Below, one piece after another: positions 38,293 through 48,023 of a stretch of 64,000 bases of DNA; the first letter of the stretch is position 1, and each line of letters starts with the position of its first letter. The DNA is taken from contig NZ_CP046171.1 of assembly GCF_011801125.1 (NCBI RefSeq), positions 5,704,001 through 5,768,000 on the forward strand, read 5' to 3'. Both the position numbers and the translations under genes were made by a program. The DNA is from Nocardia brasiliensis. GTDB taxonomy: Bacteria > Actinomycetota > Actinomycetes > Mycobacteriales > Mycobacteriaceae. A model generated the notes under the pieces. It saw nothing but the letters and a program-made list of their open reading frames with translations, did no database searches and was not told where the DNA came from.

Positions 38293-39765
38293 TCAGGCGG
38301 TGGCCGACCACTCCTGGGCGGAGCGGAGGCGCTCGAGACTGACGTCGCGGCCGAGCAGTTCGAGGGACTCGTACAGCGGCGGGCTGATGTGCGATCCGGT
38401 GACGGCGACGCGCACCGGTGCGAATGCCTTGCGCGGTTTGAGCCCCAGTTCGTCGATGAGCGCGGTTTTGAGCGCCGCTTCGATTGCGGGGGTGGTCCAC
38501 TCGTTCAGTGGCTCCAGCGCGGTAATGGCGGCTTCCAATACCGGCGTGGCTTCGGCGCCGAGATTCTTGGCCCCGGCCGCCGGGTCGATCGCAAATTGTT
38601 CGGCGGGCGCCAACAGAAAACGCAACAGTTCCCAGGCGTCGGACAACACGACGATCCGGGTCTGCACGAGTTCGGCCGCCGCGGCGAAGAGCTTCTCATC
38701 GATTTCGGCGCCGATATGCGAGCGATCGGTCAGATACTCGCGCAGCCGATGGGTGAAATCTCCGGTCTCCAGCAATCGGATGTGCTCGGCGTTGAGCGCG
38801 TCCGCCTTCTTCTGATCGAAGCGTGCCGGATTCGAATTCACTTTCGATATGTCGAAGGCGGCAACCATCTCCGCCATCGTGAACACATCGTGGTCATCAG
38901 CGATGCTCCAACCGAGTAATGCCAGGTAATTCAGCAAACCCTCGGGGATGAAGCCGCGGTCGCGGTGTACGAACAGATTCGACTCGGGGTCGCGCTTGGA
39001 CAACTTCTTGTTGCCCTGACCCATCACGAACGGCAGGTGTCCGAACTCCGGGGTGAACTCGGCGACGCCGATCCGGCGCAGGGCGCCGTAGAGCGCGATC
39101 TGGCGGGGGGTGGAGGAGAGCAGGTCTTCACCGCGCAGCACGTGGGTGATCTTCATCAGCGCGTCGTCGACCGGGTTGACCAGCGTGTACAACGGCTCAC
39201 CGGTGCCGCGGGTGAGCGCGAAGTCCGGCACGACACCCGCCTTGAACGTGGTCTCGCCGCGCACCAGGTCGTGCCAGGTGATGTCTTCGTCGGGCATCCG
39301 GAGCCGAATCACCGCGGTGCGCCCGGCATCTCGGTAGGCCTCGATCTGCTGCGCGGTGAGGTCGCGGTCGTAGTTGTCGTAGCCGAGTTTCGGGTCGCGG
39401 CCCGCGGCGCGGTGGCGGGCTTCGACTTCCTCAGGGGTGGAGAAGGATTCGTAGGCCTCCCCGGCTTCCAGCAACCGCCGGACCACATCGAGATGCTGGT
39501 CCCTGCGCAGGGATTGGCGGTACGGCTCGTAGGGGCCGCCCACTTCGGGGCCTTCGTCCCAGGTGAGCCCGAGCCAGCGCAACGCGTCCAGTAGGGCGCG
39601 GTAGGACTCCTCGGAATCCCGTGCCGCATCGGTGTCTTCGATCCGGAACACGAACTTTCCACCGTGGTGCCTGGCGTATGCCCAGTTGAACAACGCCGTC
39701 CGGATCAGGCCGACGTGCGGCGTGCCGGTCGGTGACGGGCAGAATCGGACCCGTACTTCAGTCAT
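38293..39765 (-). CDS. gltX: Glutamyl-tRNA synthetase
   Basis: GltX charges tRNA-Glu with glutamate. The 490-residue class I synthetase has [20 protein letters not shown] (HIGH-type HVGL at 17-20) and KKLSKRD (KMSKS-type). Actinobacterial GluRS usually also mischarges tRNA-Gln, corrected by GatCAB; the genes for both tRNAs lie just downstream. ATG 39765 matches homologues. Confidence 0.97.
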   Translation of the reverse strand: MTEVRVRFCPSPTGTPHVGLIRTALFNWAYARHHGGKFVFRIEDTDAARDSEESYRALLDALRWLGLTWDEGPEVGGPYEPYRQSLRRDQHLDVVRRLLEAGEAYESFSTPEEVEARHRAAGRDPKLGYDNYDRDLTAQQIEAYRDAGRTAVIRLRMPDEDITWHDLVRGETTFKAGVVPDFALTRGTGEPLYTLVNPVDDALMKITHVLRGEDLLSSTPRQIALYGALRRIGVAEFTPEFGHLPFVMGQGNKKLSKRDPESNLFVHRDRGFIPEGLLNYLALLGWSIADDHDVFTMAEMVAAFDISKVNSNPARFDQKKADALNAEHIRLLETGDFTHRLREYLTDRSHIGAEIDEKLFAAAAELVQTRIVVLSDAWELLRFLLAPAEQFAIDPAAGAKNLGAEATPVLEAAITALEPLNEWTTPAIEAALKTALIDELGLKPRKAFAPVRVAVTGSHISPPLYESLELLGRDVSLERLRSAQEWSATA

Positions 39766-39781
39766 GGCTCTCTTTCGATGA

Positions 39782-40555
39782 TCAGCGTTTGGCGGCAACA
39801 GGATTGATGAGCGTGCCGATGCCCTCGACGGTCACCGACACCTGCTGGCCGGCCTGCACGGGGCCGACGCCTTCCGGTGTTCCGGTGAGGATGACGTCGC
39901 CGGGCAGCAGCGTCATCACGGTGGTGATCCACTCGATGAGCTTCGGGATGTCGTGCAGCAGAAGTGAAGTGCGACTGCGCTGGCGGACCTCACCGTCGAG
40001 TTCGGTGACGATTTCCAGATCCGAGGGATCCAGAGCGGTTTCGATCCAGGGGCCGAGCGGACAGAAGGTGTCGTAGCCCTTGCCCCTGGTCCACTGTCCG
40101 TCGTGGCGCTGCTGGTCGCGAGCCGTCACGTCGTTGGTGACGGTGTAGCCCAGTACCACGTCCAGCGCGCGGGCGGCGGACACGTCCTTGCACGGCCTGC
40201 CGATCACGACGGCGAGTTCGCCCTCGTAGTCGACCTGAGAGGAGCTGGGCGGCAGGATGATCGGCGCGTTCGGCCCGATGATCGAGGTGTTGGGCTTCAT
40301 GAAGATCACCGGGTCTTCCGGTGCGGGGCCGCCCATTTCGGCCGCGTGCGCGGCGTAGTTCTTGCCGATACAGATCACCTTGCTCGCCAGGATCGGGGCG
40401 AGCAGCCGCACGTCGGCCAGCGGCCAGCTCCGTCCGGTGAACGTCGGCGTTCCGAACGGATGTTCCGCGATCTCCTTGGCGATGCTGTCGCTTCCTTCTC
40501 CTTCGATGCTGACGAACGCGACCCCATCGGGACTGGCAACTCGACCTAGACGCAT
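39782..40555 (-). CDS. Fumarylacetoacetate hydrolase family protein
   Basis: This 257-residue protein has the FAH fold signatures [41 protein letters not shown] with acidic metal ligands, and [14 protein letters not shown]. Relatives hydrolyse or decarboxylate acylpyruvates and related keto acids; the true substrate is unknown. It corresponds to Rv2993c and ends 16 bp before gltX. ATG 40555 begins [11 protein letters not shown] like homologues. Confidence 0.9.
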   Translation of the reverse strand: MRLGRVASPDGVAFVSIEGEGSDSIAKEIAEHPFGTPTFTGRSWPLADVRLLAPILASKVICIGKNYAAHAAEMGGPAPEDPVIFMKPNTSIIGPNAPIILPPSSSQVDYEGELAVVIGRPCKDVSAARALDVVLGYTVTNDVTARDQQRHDGQWTRGKGYDTFCPLGPWIETALDPSDLEIVTELDGEVRQRSRTSLLLHDIPKLIEWITTVMTLLPGDVILTGTPEGVGPVQAGQQVSVTVEGIGTLINPVAAKR

Positions 40556-40788
40556 GTCCGGCAGTCTATCGACCCGCTTCCACCTGCCCGAACGCACCCG
40601 ACCGAGCGGTAACGGCCCTGCGGCACCGCCGTTGTGAGCGGGTCGACATCCGCGCGGTTCGCACACCAGCGCCGCACGGTGTGAGAGATCGCTCACCCGC
40701 GAAATCCGCTTGCCCCCAAGGTGTAGCGTGGGCCATGATTTCAATAGTTGAGAAGCTCGTCCCAAATAGTGAGAAGTGAGGTGGGTCA

Positions 40789-41976
40789 ATGGCCGCAGCG
40801 CAGACACGGACTGACATTCGACCGTGGTCGATGCTCGGGCTCGGCGTCTTCGCACAGGCGGCCAGCGCCGTTTTCGTACAGGGCGTGCCCTTTCTGTTGC
40901 CCGCGTTGACCGATCGCGGCATGCATCTGGCCGCGGCGGGACTCCTGGTGGCGATGCCGACGGTCGGCCTGGTCTGCACGCTGGTCGCCTGGGGCGTGGT
41001 GGTCGACCGGATCGGCGAGCGCAAAGTGCTGGTCAGCGGCCCCGTGCTGATGCTGGCGGCCGGCCTCGCCGCGGCCTGCACCACGAACAACCTCGCACTG
41101 GGCGCGCTGCTGCTGCTCGGCGGCGTCGGCGCGGCGAGTACCAACGGCGCCAGCGGCCGCGTCATCGTCGGCTGGTTCCCGCCGCAGCGCCGTGGCCTGG
41201 CAATGGGTATCCGGCAGACCGCGCAGCCGCTCGGCGTCGCCATCGCCGCACTGGCCGTGCCCGCCGTCGCCGCGACCTACGGTGTGTCCGCGGCGCTGCT
41301 TGTGCCCGCCGGGATGGCGGGCGTGGCCGCGGTCGGCTGCCTGATCGGGATCGTCGATCCACCCCGCCCCGAGGGGGCCGAAACCGACGCGGCGTTGCGT
41401 GCCAACCCCTATCGGGGTGATGCGACGCTGTGGCGCATCCACGCCGTCTCGGCGTTACTGGTGTTACCGCAAGGCACCGTATGGACTTTCGCGCTGCTGT
41501 GGCTGCACCGAGATGTCGGCTGGTCGCTGGCGGCGGCGGGACTTCTGGTCACCGCCACTCAAATCCTGGGCGCCGCAGGCCGAATCGGCGCGGGCGCGTG
41601 GTCCGACCGGGTCGGCAGCCGCATGGGTCCGCTGCGGATCGTGGCGATCGCCGCCGCGTTGTCGATGGCCGGACTGGCACTGGCCGCCTGGACCCACATG
41701 TGGTGGGCGGCAATACCGTTGCTGGTGGCCGCCTCGGTGATCACGGTCACCGACAACGGCCTGGCCTTCACCGCGGTCGCCGAGATCACAGGCCCGTACT
41801 GGAGTGGCCGCGGTCTCGGAATCCAGAACACCGGCCAGAACCTGGCGATGGCCGCCGTGCCGCCGGTGTTCGGCGCGCTCATCACCGCGAGCGGTTTCGC
41901 CGCCGCCTACGCCGTTGCCGCCGCACTGGCGGTGGTCGCGGTGCCGCTGGTTCCGCCGGACCGAGCGACCCAATAG
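40789..41976 (+). CDS. Major facilitator superfamily transporter
   Basis: This 395-residue protein has about 12 hydrophobic segments and the MFS loop DRIGERKVLVSGP between helices 2 and 3, with a related copy DRVGSRMGPLR in the second half. It matches Rv2994 by position. The substrate is unknown. The 233-bp gap to the divergent FAH gene contains two similar stretches, AGTTGAGAAG and TAGTGAGAAG, shortly before the start. Confidence 0.87.
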   Translation: MAAAQTRTDIRPWSMLGLGVFAQAASAVFVQGVPFLLPALTDRGMHLAAAGLLVAMPTVGLVCTLVAWGVVVDRIGERKVLVSGPVLMLAAGLAAACTTNNLALGALLLLGGVGAASTNGASGRVIVGWFPPQRRGLAMGIRQTAQPLGVAIAALAVPAVAATYGVSAALLVPAGMAGVAAVGCLIGIVDPPRPEGAETDAALRANPYRGDATLWRIHAVSALLVLPQGTVWTFALLWLHRDVGWSLAAAGLLVTATQILGAAGRIGAGAWSDRVGSRMGPLRIVAIAAALSMAGLALAAWTHMWWAAIPLLVAASVITVTDNGLAFTAVAEITGPYWSGRGLGIQNTGQNLAMAAVPPVFGALITASGFAAAYAVAAALAVVAVPLVPPDRATQ

Positions 41977-42104
41977 TCCCGCCGCACTGACGGATTGGTC
42001 CAGTTCGTACCGATTCTCCCACTTCGCCCCGATGTCGGGTTTAGCGACATGGTGTTGCCAAGTGTACGATGAACTTCTTCCGTCGTCGTGACCAGGAGTG
42101 TCCC

Positions 42105-42713
42105 TTGCCGAGGATCGACGCACCAACTGTCGCCGAACACCGGGCGAACCAAGAGCGGGCGCTACTAGACGCCGCACGCGTTGTGTTGTTACAGAAAGGG
42201 CCACAGGCGGTTACGCCCGCGACCGTCGGCGCGGCCGCTGGGCTGGCCCGCAGCAGTGTCTACAAATACTTCCGCTCCGGCGACGAGATCCTGTCCAAGA
42301 TCGTCTCGGATGCGTTGGCCGAGTGGGGCGAACGCGTCAGGGACACCGTCGAACGGGCCGAGACGCCGGCCGGCCAGGTGGAGGCCTACGTCCGAACGAC
42401 CTTGGCACTGGCCGCATCCGGCGCACATCGCATCGCGATACTCGGCGGCACGCTCCCCCGCGACGAGGCCGCGCGCCGCGACCTCACGCACGCACAGCAC
42501 GATCTGGCCGCACCGCTGCGCGCGGCACTGGACCATATGGGCACTCCCGACCCCGAACTGACCGCGGACCTGATCGACGGCGCGCTCGGCCGGGCCATCG
42601 AACGGATCGATGCGGGCCGCCTGCACGACGAGATCGCGCCGGAGACAGTCGCGTTCGTCCGTCGCGCGCTCGGCATCAGCCATCATCCGCACCGCGCCCG
42701 CGGCAAGGGCTGA
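42105..42713 (+). CDS. TetR-family regulator, TTG start
   Basis: This 202-residue protein has an N-terminal TetR helix-turn-helix (ALLDAARVVLLQKGPQAVTP ... AAGLARSSVYKYFRSGDEIL) and a helical ligand domain. The start is probably TTG 42105: AGGAG lies seven bases upstream and the resulting MPRIDAPTVAEHRAN is the usual N-terminus of this subfamily. An ATG at 42069 adds 12 residues without support. It follows the MFS gene and may control it, but no operator is evident. Confidence 0.85.
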   Translation: MPRIDAPTVAEHRANQERALLDAARVVLLQKGPQAVTPATVGAAAGLARSSVYKYFRSGDEILSKIVSDALAEWGERVRDTVERAETPAGQVEAYVRTTLALAASGAHRIAILGGTLPRDEAARRDLTHAQHDLAAPLRAALDHMGTPDPELTADLIDGALGRAIERIDAGRLHDEIAPETVAFVRRALGISHHPHRARGKG

Positions 42714-42800
42714 TCGCACGGTCCACCATGGCGAGCTGCCGCACAACGACTTTCGATCATGAACGACCCGGCACCGACCGTCCAGTATTGACAGAGTCGG

Positions 42801-43391
42801 TCAAACCTCAAGCAGTGCAGCGGGATCGAAGGTGACCCGGAACGGCCGGTCGGCTTCCACCACGGCGTCGAACATCGCGCCGGGCCCGACCACCTGATCC
42901 GCGCCGTAGGTGTCGCCGGTCAGCACCAGTCGATGCACCCGCACCGCGGGTTGATGCTCGACGATCCAGTACTGGGGTATGCCTGCCGCCGCGTACTCGT
43001 GCACCTTGCGTACCCGATCCGTGCGTTCGGTCCCGCCACCCGGCGCGAGCACCTCCACCACGAGCCGGACCTCGTGGCCCGGAACGAGTTTGGGCACCTC
43101 GGCGACCACGGCCGCGCGCGCCACGTCCCTGGGCACCACGATGATGTCGGGTTTGCGAACTCCACCGCGCGTGCTGATCTCCCAGCCGCTGCCGACGCAC
43201 AGATGCACAGCCGCGCCGACCGCGCCCGCATCGATGAACCGCCCCAGCCGCTGCGCCACGTGATTGTGCCTGGCCCCGGACTCGACCTCGACCAGCCAGC
43301 CGTCCTCGAGCTCGTACCCCTTACCGCCGCCGGGCAATCCACGCAGATCCAGCGCGGTGTACGGCCCGCGACTCGACCGCGCTCGCCGCAT
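42801..43391 (-). CDS. Uma2-family (DUF820) PD-(D/E)XK nuclease-like protein
   Basis: This 196-residue protein has the Uma2 core: KGYELEDGWLVEVESGARHN, VRKPDIIVVPRDV and LVVEVLAPGGGTERTDRVRK followed by YAAAGIPQYWIVE. The D, E and K of a restriction-endonuclease-like active site are present. Uma2 proteins are abundant and mostly uncharacterised. ATG 43391 has GGAGGCGGG upstream; GTG 43397 is possible. Confidence 0.85.
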   Translation of the reverse strand: MRRARSSRGPYTALDLRGLPGGGKGYELEDGWLVEVESGARHNHVAQRLGRFIDAGAVGAAVHLCVGSGWEISTRGGVRKPDIIVVPRDVARAAVVAEVPKLVPGHEVRLVVEVLAPGGGTERTDRVRKVHEYAAAGIPQYWIVEHQPAVRVHRLVLTGDTYGADQVVGPGAMFDAVVEADRPFRVTFDPAALLEV

Positions 43392-43520
43392 GTTCACCCG
43401 CGCCTCCGTTCACCAGACGAGCCGTAGGTCGACAACCCACGGACGCGCACCCATGGCATCGACACCCCACTACGCGGTATTCCCACTCGATCCGGGAACA
43501 CACAGCGACCGAAGAATAAA

Positions 43521-43550
43521 GGCCCCGCACCGACGATCCGGTGCGGGGCC
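43521..43550 (-). terminator. Terminator of serA-leuB
   Basis: GGCCCCGCACCG (43521-43532) pairs perfectly with CGGTGCGGGGCC (43539-43550). On the minus strand TTTATTC follows, 18 bp past the leuB stop. Confidence 0.85.
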
Positions 43551-43568
43551 CCATTCGACGCTTCCCGA

Positions 43569-44576
43569 TCAGACGACGGCCGCGATGCGGTCACCGATCT
43601 CGACCGTCGACGCGCTGCCCGACCGCGCGGCGAGGTCCTTGGCGACGGCGGACTCGATGCGCGCCGCGGCGTCGGCGTTGCCGAGGTGATTCAGCAGCAA
43701 CGAGACCGACAGGATCGCGGCGGTCGGGTCCGCCTTGGACTGACCCGCGATGTCCGGCGCGCTGCCGTGCACCGGCTCGAACATGCTCGGGTTGGCGCCC
43801 GAGGCATCGATGTTGCCGCTGGCGGCCAGCCCGATGCCACCGCTGACGGCGGCCGCCAGATCGGTGATGATGTCGCCGAACAGGTTGTCGGTGACGATCA
43901 CGTCGAACCGGCCGGGATCGTTCACCATGTGGATGGTCGCGGCATCGATGTGCTGGTAAGCCGTTGCCACATCGGGGAATTCGGCGGCGACCTCGTCGAC
44001 GGTGCGCTGCCACAGCGAACCGGCGAAGGTGAGCACGTTGGTCTTGTGCACCAGCGTGAGGTGCTTGCGCCGAGCCTGGGCCTTCGCGAAGGCGTAGCGC
44101 ACCACGCGCTCGATGCCGAACCGGGTGTTGGTGCTGACCTCGGTCGCCACCTCGTGCGGGGTCTCGACGCGGATCGCGCCGCCGGTCCCGGTGTAGGGCC
44201 CCTCGGTGCCCTCGCGGACCACCACGAAGTCGATGTCGGGGGTGCCCGCCAGCGGACTGGTCACACCGGGGAACAGCTTGGACGGACGCAGATTCACGTG
44301 GTGATCCAGCGCGAACCGGGTGCGCAGCAACAGCCCGCGCTCGAGCACGCCGCTGGGCACCGACGGATCACCGATGGCACCGAGCAGGATCGCGTCATGC
44401 TGCTTCAGTTCCGGCAGCACGGACTCGGGCAGGATCTCACCCGTCGCGTGGTACCGCTTGGCGCCGAGGTCGTACTCGGTCTTCTCGACACCGGGCACCA
44501 CCACGTCGAGCACCTTGAGCGCCTCGGCGATGACCTCGGGCCCGATCCCGTCACCCGGGATGACAGCAAGCTTCAT
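43569..44576 (-). CDS. leuB: 3-isopropylmalate dehydrogenase
   Basis: LeuB oxidatively decarboxylates 3-isopropylmalate with NAD+, the third leucine-specific step. The 335-residue protein has [30 protein letters not shown], the catalytic [13 protein letters not shown] lysine region and [19 protein letters not shown]. It follows serA after 24 bp, probably in one transcript, as Rv2996c-Rv2995c. Confidence 0.97.
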   Translation of the reverse strand: MKLAVIPGDGIGPEVIAEALKVLDVVVPGVEKTEYDLGAKRYHATGEILPESVLPELKQHDAILLGAIGDPSVPSGVLERGLLLRTRFALDHHVNLRPSKLFPGVTSPLAGTPDIDFVVVREGTEGPYTGTGGAIRVETPHEVATEVSTNTRFGIERVVRYAFAKAQARRKHLTLVHKTNVLTFAGSLWQRTVDEVAAEFPDVATAYQHIDAATIHMVNDPGRFDVIVTDNLFGDIITDLAAAVSGGIGLAASGNIDASGANPSMFEPVHGSAPDIAGQSKADPTAAILSVSLLLNHLGNADAAARIESAVAKDLAARSGSASTVEIGDRIAAVV

Positions 44577-44600
44577 GACAGCAACGCTCCGTTCGGTCGA

Positions 44601-46199
44601 TCAGAACAGGTCGACGACGACGACCTTGGCGGCGCCGACGGATTCGCCGATCGCGGCCTCGACCTCGGCGGGCACCTCACGGTTGACGCGCAGGATCACC
44701 GTCGCGCCTTCCTTGTCCACGTCCTGGCTCAGCTGGGCGGCGAGAATATCGATGCCCGCCTCGCCGAGCTTGGTGCCGATCTTGCCGAGCGCGCCCGGCT
44801 TGTCCTCGTAGTTGAGAACGGCGACGTTGATGCCTTCGGCGCGCATGTCGTAGTTGCGGCCGTTGATGTTGACGATCTTCTGCACCTGCTGCGGCTCGGT
44901 CAGCGTGCCCGCCACGTTCAGGGTGCGACCGTCGCCGAACACGGCGCGCAGGTCGACGACGCTGCGGTGGCTCGGGCTCTCCGACACCGTGTTCACGGTG
45001 GCGGTGATGCCGCGGTCCTTGGCCAGCGCGGGCGCGTTGACGAAGGTGACCTGGTCCTCGACCAGCGCGGAGAAGATGCCGCGCAGCGCCGAAAGCTCCA
45101 GCACCGCAACGTCTTGCGCGGCGAGCTCGCCGCGCACCTGCACCTCGACGCTCACCGGGAGCTCACTGGAGAGCGCACCGAGCAGCGCGCCCTGCTTGCG
45201 CACGATGTCCAGCCACGGCGCGACGTCCTCGCCGACGCTGCCGCCGGTGACGTTCACCGCGCCGGGCACGAACTCGCCGGCGAGCGCGAGCAGCACCGAC
45301 TTCGCGACATCGGTGCCTGCCCGGTCCTGCGCCTCGGAGGTGGACGCGCCCAGGTGCGGGGTCACCACGACCTGCGGCAGCTCGAACAGCGGGCTGTCGG
45401 TGCACGGCTCGGTCTCGAACACGTCGAGGCCCGCGGCGCGCACGTGGCCGGACTTGATGGCGTCGGCGAGCGCCTGCTCGTCGACCAGGCCACCGCGCGC
45501 GGCGTTGACGATGACGACACCCGGCTTGGTCTTGGCGATGGCTTCCTTGCCGATGATGCCCTTGGTCTCGGGCGTCTTGGGCAGGTGCACGGAGATCAGG
45601 TCGGCACGCTCGAGCAGCTCGTCGAGGCTCAGCAGCTCGATGCCGAGCTGGGCGGCGCGGGCAGGCGACACGTAGGGGTCGTACGCGACGATCTTGGTCT
45701 CGAAGGCGGCGAGGCGGGCCGCGAACAGCTGGCCGATGCGGCCGAGGCCGACCACGCCGACGGTCTTGCCGAAGATCTCGACGCCGTTGAACTTGCTGCG
45801 CTGCCAGGTGTGTTCGCGCAGCGTGGCATCGGCGGCCGGGATCTGGCGCGCGGCGGCGAGCAGCAGCGTGACGGCGTGCTCGGCTGCGGTGTGGATGTTC
45901 GAGGTCGGCGCGTTGACGACCATGACGCCGCGCTCGGTGGCCGCGGGCACATCGACGTTGTCGAGGCCGACGCCGGCGCGGGCGACGATCTTCAGGTTCT
46001 TGCCTGCCTCCAGGACCTCGGCATCGACCGTGGTCGCCGAGCGCACGAGTAGCGCGTCGGCTTCGGGCACCGCGGCGAGCAGAGCCGGACGGTCGGGGCC
46101 GTCGACCCACCGAACCTCGACTCCGTCACCGAGCGCGTCGACGGTCGACTGGGCAAGCTTGTCGGCGATCAGGACAACAGGACGGCCTGCTTGGCTCAC
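44601..46199 (-). CDS. serA: D-3-phosphoglycerate dehydrogenase
   Basis: SerA starts serine synthesis by oxidising 3-phosphoglycerate. The 532-residue form is the long type: substrate/nucleotide domains with GVVGLGRIGQLFAARL, the catalytic Arg (NAARGGLVDE), Glu (DVFETEP) and His (TPHLGAST), an intervening ASB domain and a C-terminal ACT domain (about 455-532) that senses serine. The start is GTG 46199 with AGGAG upstream. Confidence 0.97.
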   Translation of the reverse strand: MSQAGRPVVLIADKLAQSTVDALGDGVEVRWVDGPDRPALLAAVPEADALLVRSATTVDAEVLEAGKNLKIVARAGVGLDNVDVPAATERGVMVVNAPTSNIHTAAEHAVTLLLAAARQIPAADATLREHTWQRSKFNGVEIFGKTVGVVGLGRIGQLFAARLAAFETKIVAYDPYVSPARAAQLGIELLSLDELLERADLISVHLPKTPETKGIIGKEAIAKTKPGVVIVNAARGGLVDEQALADAIKSGHVRAAGLDVFETEPCTDSPLFELPQVVVTPHLGASTSEAQDRAGTDVAKSVLLALAGEFVPGAVNVTGGSVGEDVAPWLDIVRKQGALLGALSSELPVSVEVQVRGELAAQDVAVLELSALRGIFSALVEDQVTFVNAPALAKDRGITATVNTVSESPSHRSVVDLRAVFGDGRTLNVAGTLTEPQQVQKIVNINGRNYDMRAEGINVAVLNYEDKPGALGKIGTKLGEAGIDILAAQLSQDVDKEGATVILRVNREVPAEVEAAIGESVGAAKVVVVDLF

Positions 46200-46381
46200 T
46201 GTGGAGTACTCCTGGGGAAAGGGGTCGGCAATTACCGCCGATCAGCTTAGTGTGCGCGTTTTCGGCGATTGCTACCCCCTGGTAGGCGGCCGTCGTCAGT
46301 AGCGGGAATCCCCCTGGACCCGAGTGGGTCGAGCGGCCGCCGAGTGCCCCAAGCGCACCCGCCCAGGCACCGCGAAACGAG

Positions 46382-46414
46382 AAGGGCCCCGCACCGCTCG
46401 GGTGCAGGGCCCTT
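46382..46414 (-). terminator. Terminator of the 39-codon gene
   Basis: AAGGGCCCCGCACC (46382-46395) pairs with GGTGCAGGGCCCTT (46401-46414) except one position. It lies 60 bp past the stop of the small minus-strand gene and upstream of serA. No other gene ends here, which supports transcription of the small gene. Confidence 0.72.
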
Positions 46415-46473
46415 TCCGCCAGACGCGCCGCAATGGCGCGCGGCCCGGCCGATCAAACGGCCGTTACGTTTGT

Positions 46474-46593
46474 TCAGCGACCGCCGAAGGATCCCGTCCA
46501 CAGGGTGTTGACGATTCCGTGCAGAGCGGCACCGAAGGTGTCCAGGAAACCACCGAGGGCAGCGCTACCGGTGTCGATGATAACGGGGATCAT
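46474..46593 (-). CDS. 39-residue hydrophobic/amphipathic peptide, unrecognised
   Basis: A 40-codon frame starts at ATG 46593, with GAAGAGG eight bases upstream, and ends in TGA at 46474. The peptide begins MIPVIIDTGSAALGGFLDTF and ends GIVNTLWTGSFGGR. It is rich in Gly, Ala, Leu and Ile, has almost no charge, and could form one membrane-active helix. Its own terminator follows. Size and character recall the very short channel peptides (PorA/PorH) of Corynebacterium, but I see no sequence match and do not assign that role. It is absent from ordinary length-limited gene lists. Confidence 0.6.
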   Translation of the reverse strand: MIPVIIDTGSAALGGFLDTFGAALHGIVNTLWTGSFGGR

Positions 46594-47044
46594 TGAAATA
46601 CCTCTTCATTGGAAGACAATCCAGTTGTACTGGCTGACACAGGACACATCGGCCGCCGAGCAAATGCGGTTACGGAATTCGATCATTTAGTGACATAGGT
46701 AACAGTCTCATCACGAAGAACACCTGGTCAGACGTCCAACTGGCATGTAAGACCTGATGATCGGGGTCTTGACCGCACGGAGACGGCCCACTTGAAGCGA
46801 GCACCGTAAACATAAATTCTCTCTGAGAATTCACTTGCGCGCCCATAAGAGGCATCGCTTCACCTCATCGAAAGGCCGTGACCTGAGCCGTAGATGAAAA
46901 CGTCGGGTTACGCATTCGTAGGTTGTCGAAAGGTCCGCGCACGCAACGGAAACAAAATCCTCGCGAGACCATCGGAAAGGCGTAGACAAGAAGGCCGATG
47001 ACCGCGACTTCGGTGGCCGAATAACGCGTCACATAGCACGGGTA
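46594..47044. other. AT-richer intergenic region upstream of the small peptide gene
   Basis: This 451-bp stretch is visibly less G+C-rich than its surroundings. It contains a perfect AATTCTC / GAGAATT dyad (46815-46831) and an AAGACC / GGTCTT dyad (46749-46770). No frame in it has a convincing start and composition. It holds the 5' region of the 39-codon gene and lies downstream of the lysR stop. Confidence 0.5.
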
Positions 47045-47932
47045 CTAACTGACGGCGGCGACCGCACGCGAGAACGCGCGCACCCGGGCGGTCTCGCGAT
47101 TGCGATGCCACACCAGCCCGAGCCGTGAATGCGCCAACCCGGTCACGGGCACGAAGGTGACCTCGGGCCGGTCGTGGAACACGGCCGTGGGATGGCACAG
47201 CAGCAACGCGCCGCGGCCCGCGGCCACCAGCTCGATCCCCTCCCACAGCGTGCCCACCTCCGGCCCGGCGGCGATCGGCCGCCCGCCCGGCGTGACGTCG
47301 AGCGCCTGCGCCCGTCGCCAGTACTCCGGGGCGGGCCCGTGCACGCCGATCAGCGCGAACTCGGCGAGCTCCTCCGCGGACAAGCCGCCGCGCCCCGCCA
47401 TCGGATGGTCCCGGTGCATCGCCAGCAGCTGCGGCTGCTCCGAAAAGACCTGCCCCAGCACGAGGTCGCTCTCCCCCATCGGCAACAGCACCACCGCGAT
47501 GTCGACCTCGCCACGCTGCACCGGACCGAACGGGTCGCACAGCGGTATCTCGATCACCTCGGTGGCGCAGGACGGGAAGCGGTCGGCGAACAGCGCGACG
47601 GCGGCCGCGAGATTCTCGCTCGTCGAGCCCTGAAATCCGATGCGCAGCAAGCCTTCCATGCCGCGCGCCGCCGCACGGACGCCGTCCACCGTCGCGCGCA
47701 GCGCGTGGTACGCGGGACGTAACTCGGTCACGAACTCCTTGCCGAGCGGGGTCAGCGCGACCTTGCGGCTGGTCCGCTCCACCAGCCGAGCACCGACCCG
47801 CTGTTCCAGCGACCGCAGCAGCTGACTCACCCGGCTCTGCGAGACGTACAGGCGATCGCCCGCGCGTCCGAAATGCAGTTCCTCGGCCAAGACGAGAAAG
47901 GCCTCCAGCTCGCGCACTTCCAAGCCAGTCAT
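47045..47932 (-). CDS. LysR-family transcriptional regulator
   Basis: This 295-residue protein has the LysR helix-turn-helix (LEAFLVLAEELHFGRAGDRL, then YVSQSRVSQLLRSLEQRVGA) and a two-lobed effector domain (LLRIGFQGSTSENLAAAV). It is divergent from an MFS exporter gene 91 bp away, the usual layout for a regulator and its target. The effector is unknown. Confidence 0.9.
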   Translation of the reverse strand: MTGLEVRELEAFLVLAEELHFGRAGDRLYVSQSRVSQLLRSLEQRVGARLVERTSRKVALTPLGKEFVTELRPAYHALRATVDGVRAAARGMEGLLRIGFQGSTSENLAAAVALFADRFPSCATEVIEIPLCDPFGPVQRGEVDIAVVLLPMGESDLVLGQVFSEQPQLLAMHRDHPMAGRGGLSAEELAEFALIGVHGPAPEYWRRAQALDVTPGGRPIAAGPEVGTLWEGIELVAAGRGALLLCHPTAVFHDRPEVTFVPVTGLAHSRLGLVWHRNRETARVRAFSRAVAAVS

Positions 47933-48023
47933 GGCTCCCTCTCCACCGTCGATGAATCCAGCTCATAGAACGATGAGAGCTTCGCCGTTGTTTCCACCTG
48001 GCCCGAAGTCGTTGGCTGGAGGC

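Noticed and set aside
43686..46052. 788-codon plus-strand frame opposite leuB and serA
   Set aside because: Antisense shadow of two complete enzymes.
46670..46855. 61-codon minus-strand frame upstream of the 39-codon gene
   Set aside because: No Shine-Dalgarno and no protein-like pattern; open mainly because of AT-rich sequence. A leader peptide role cannot be excluded but is unsupported.
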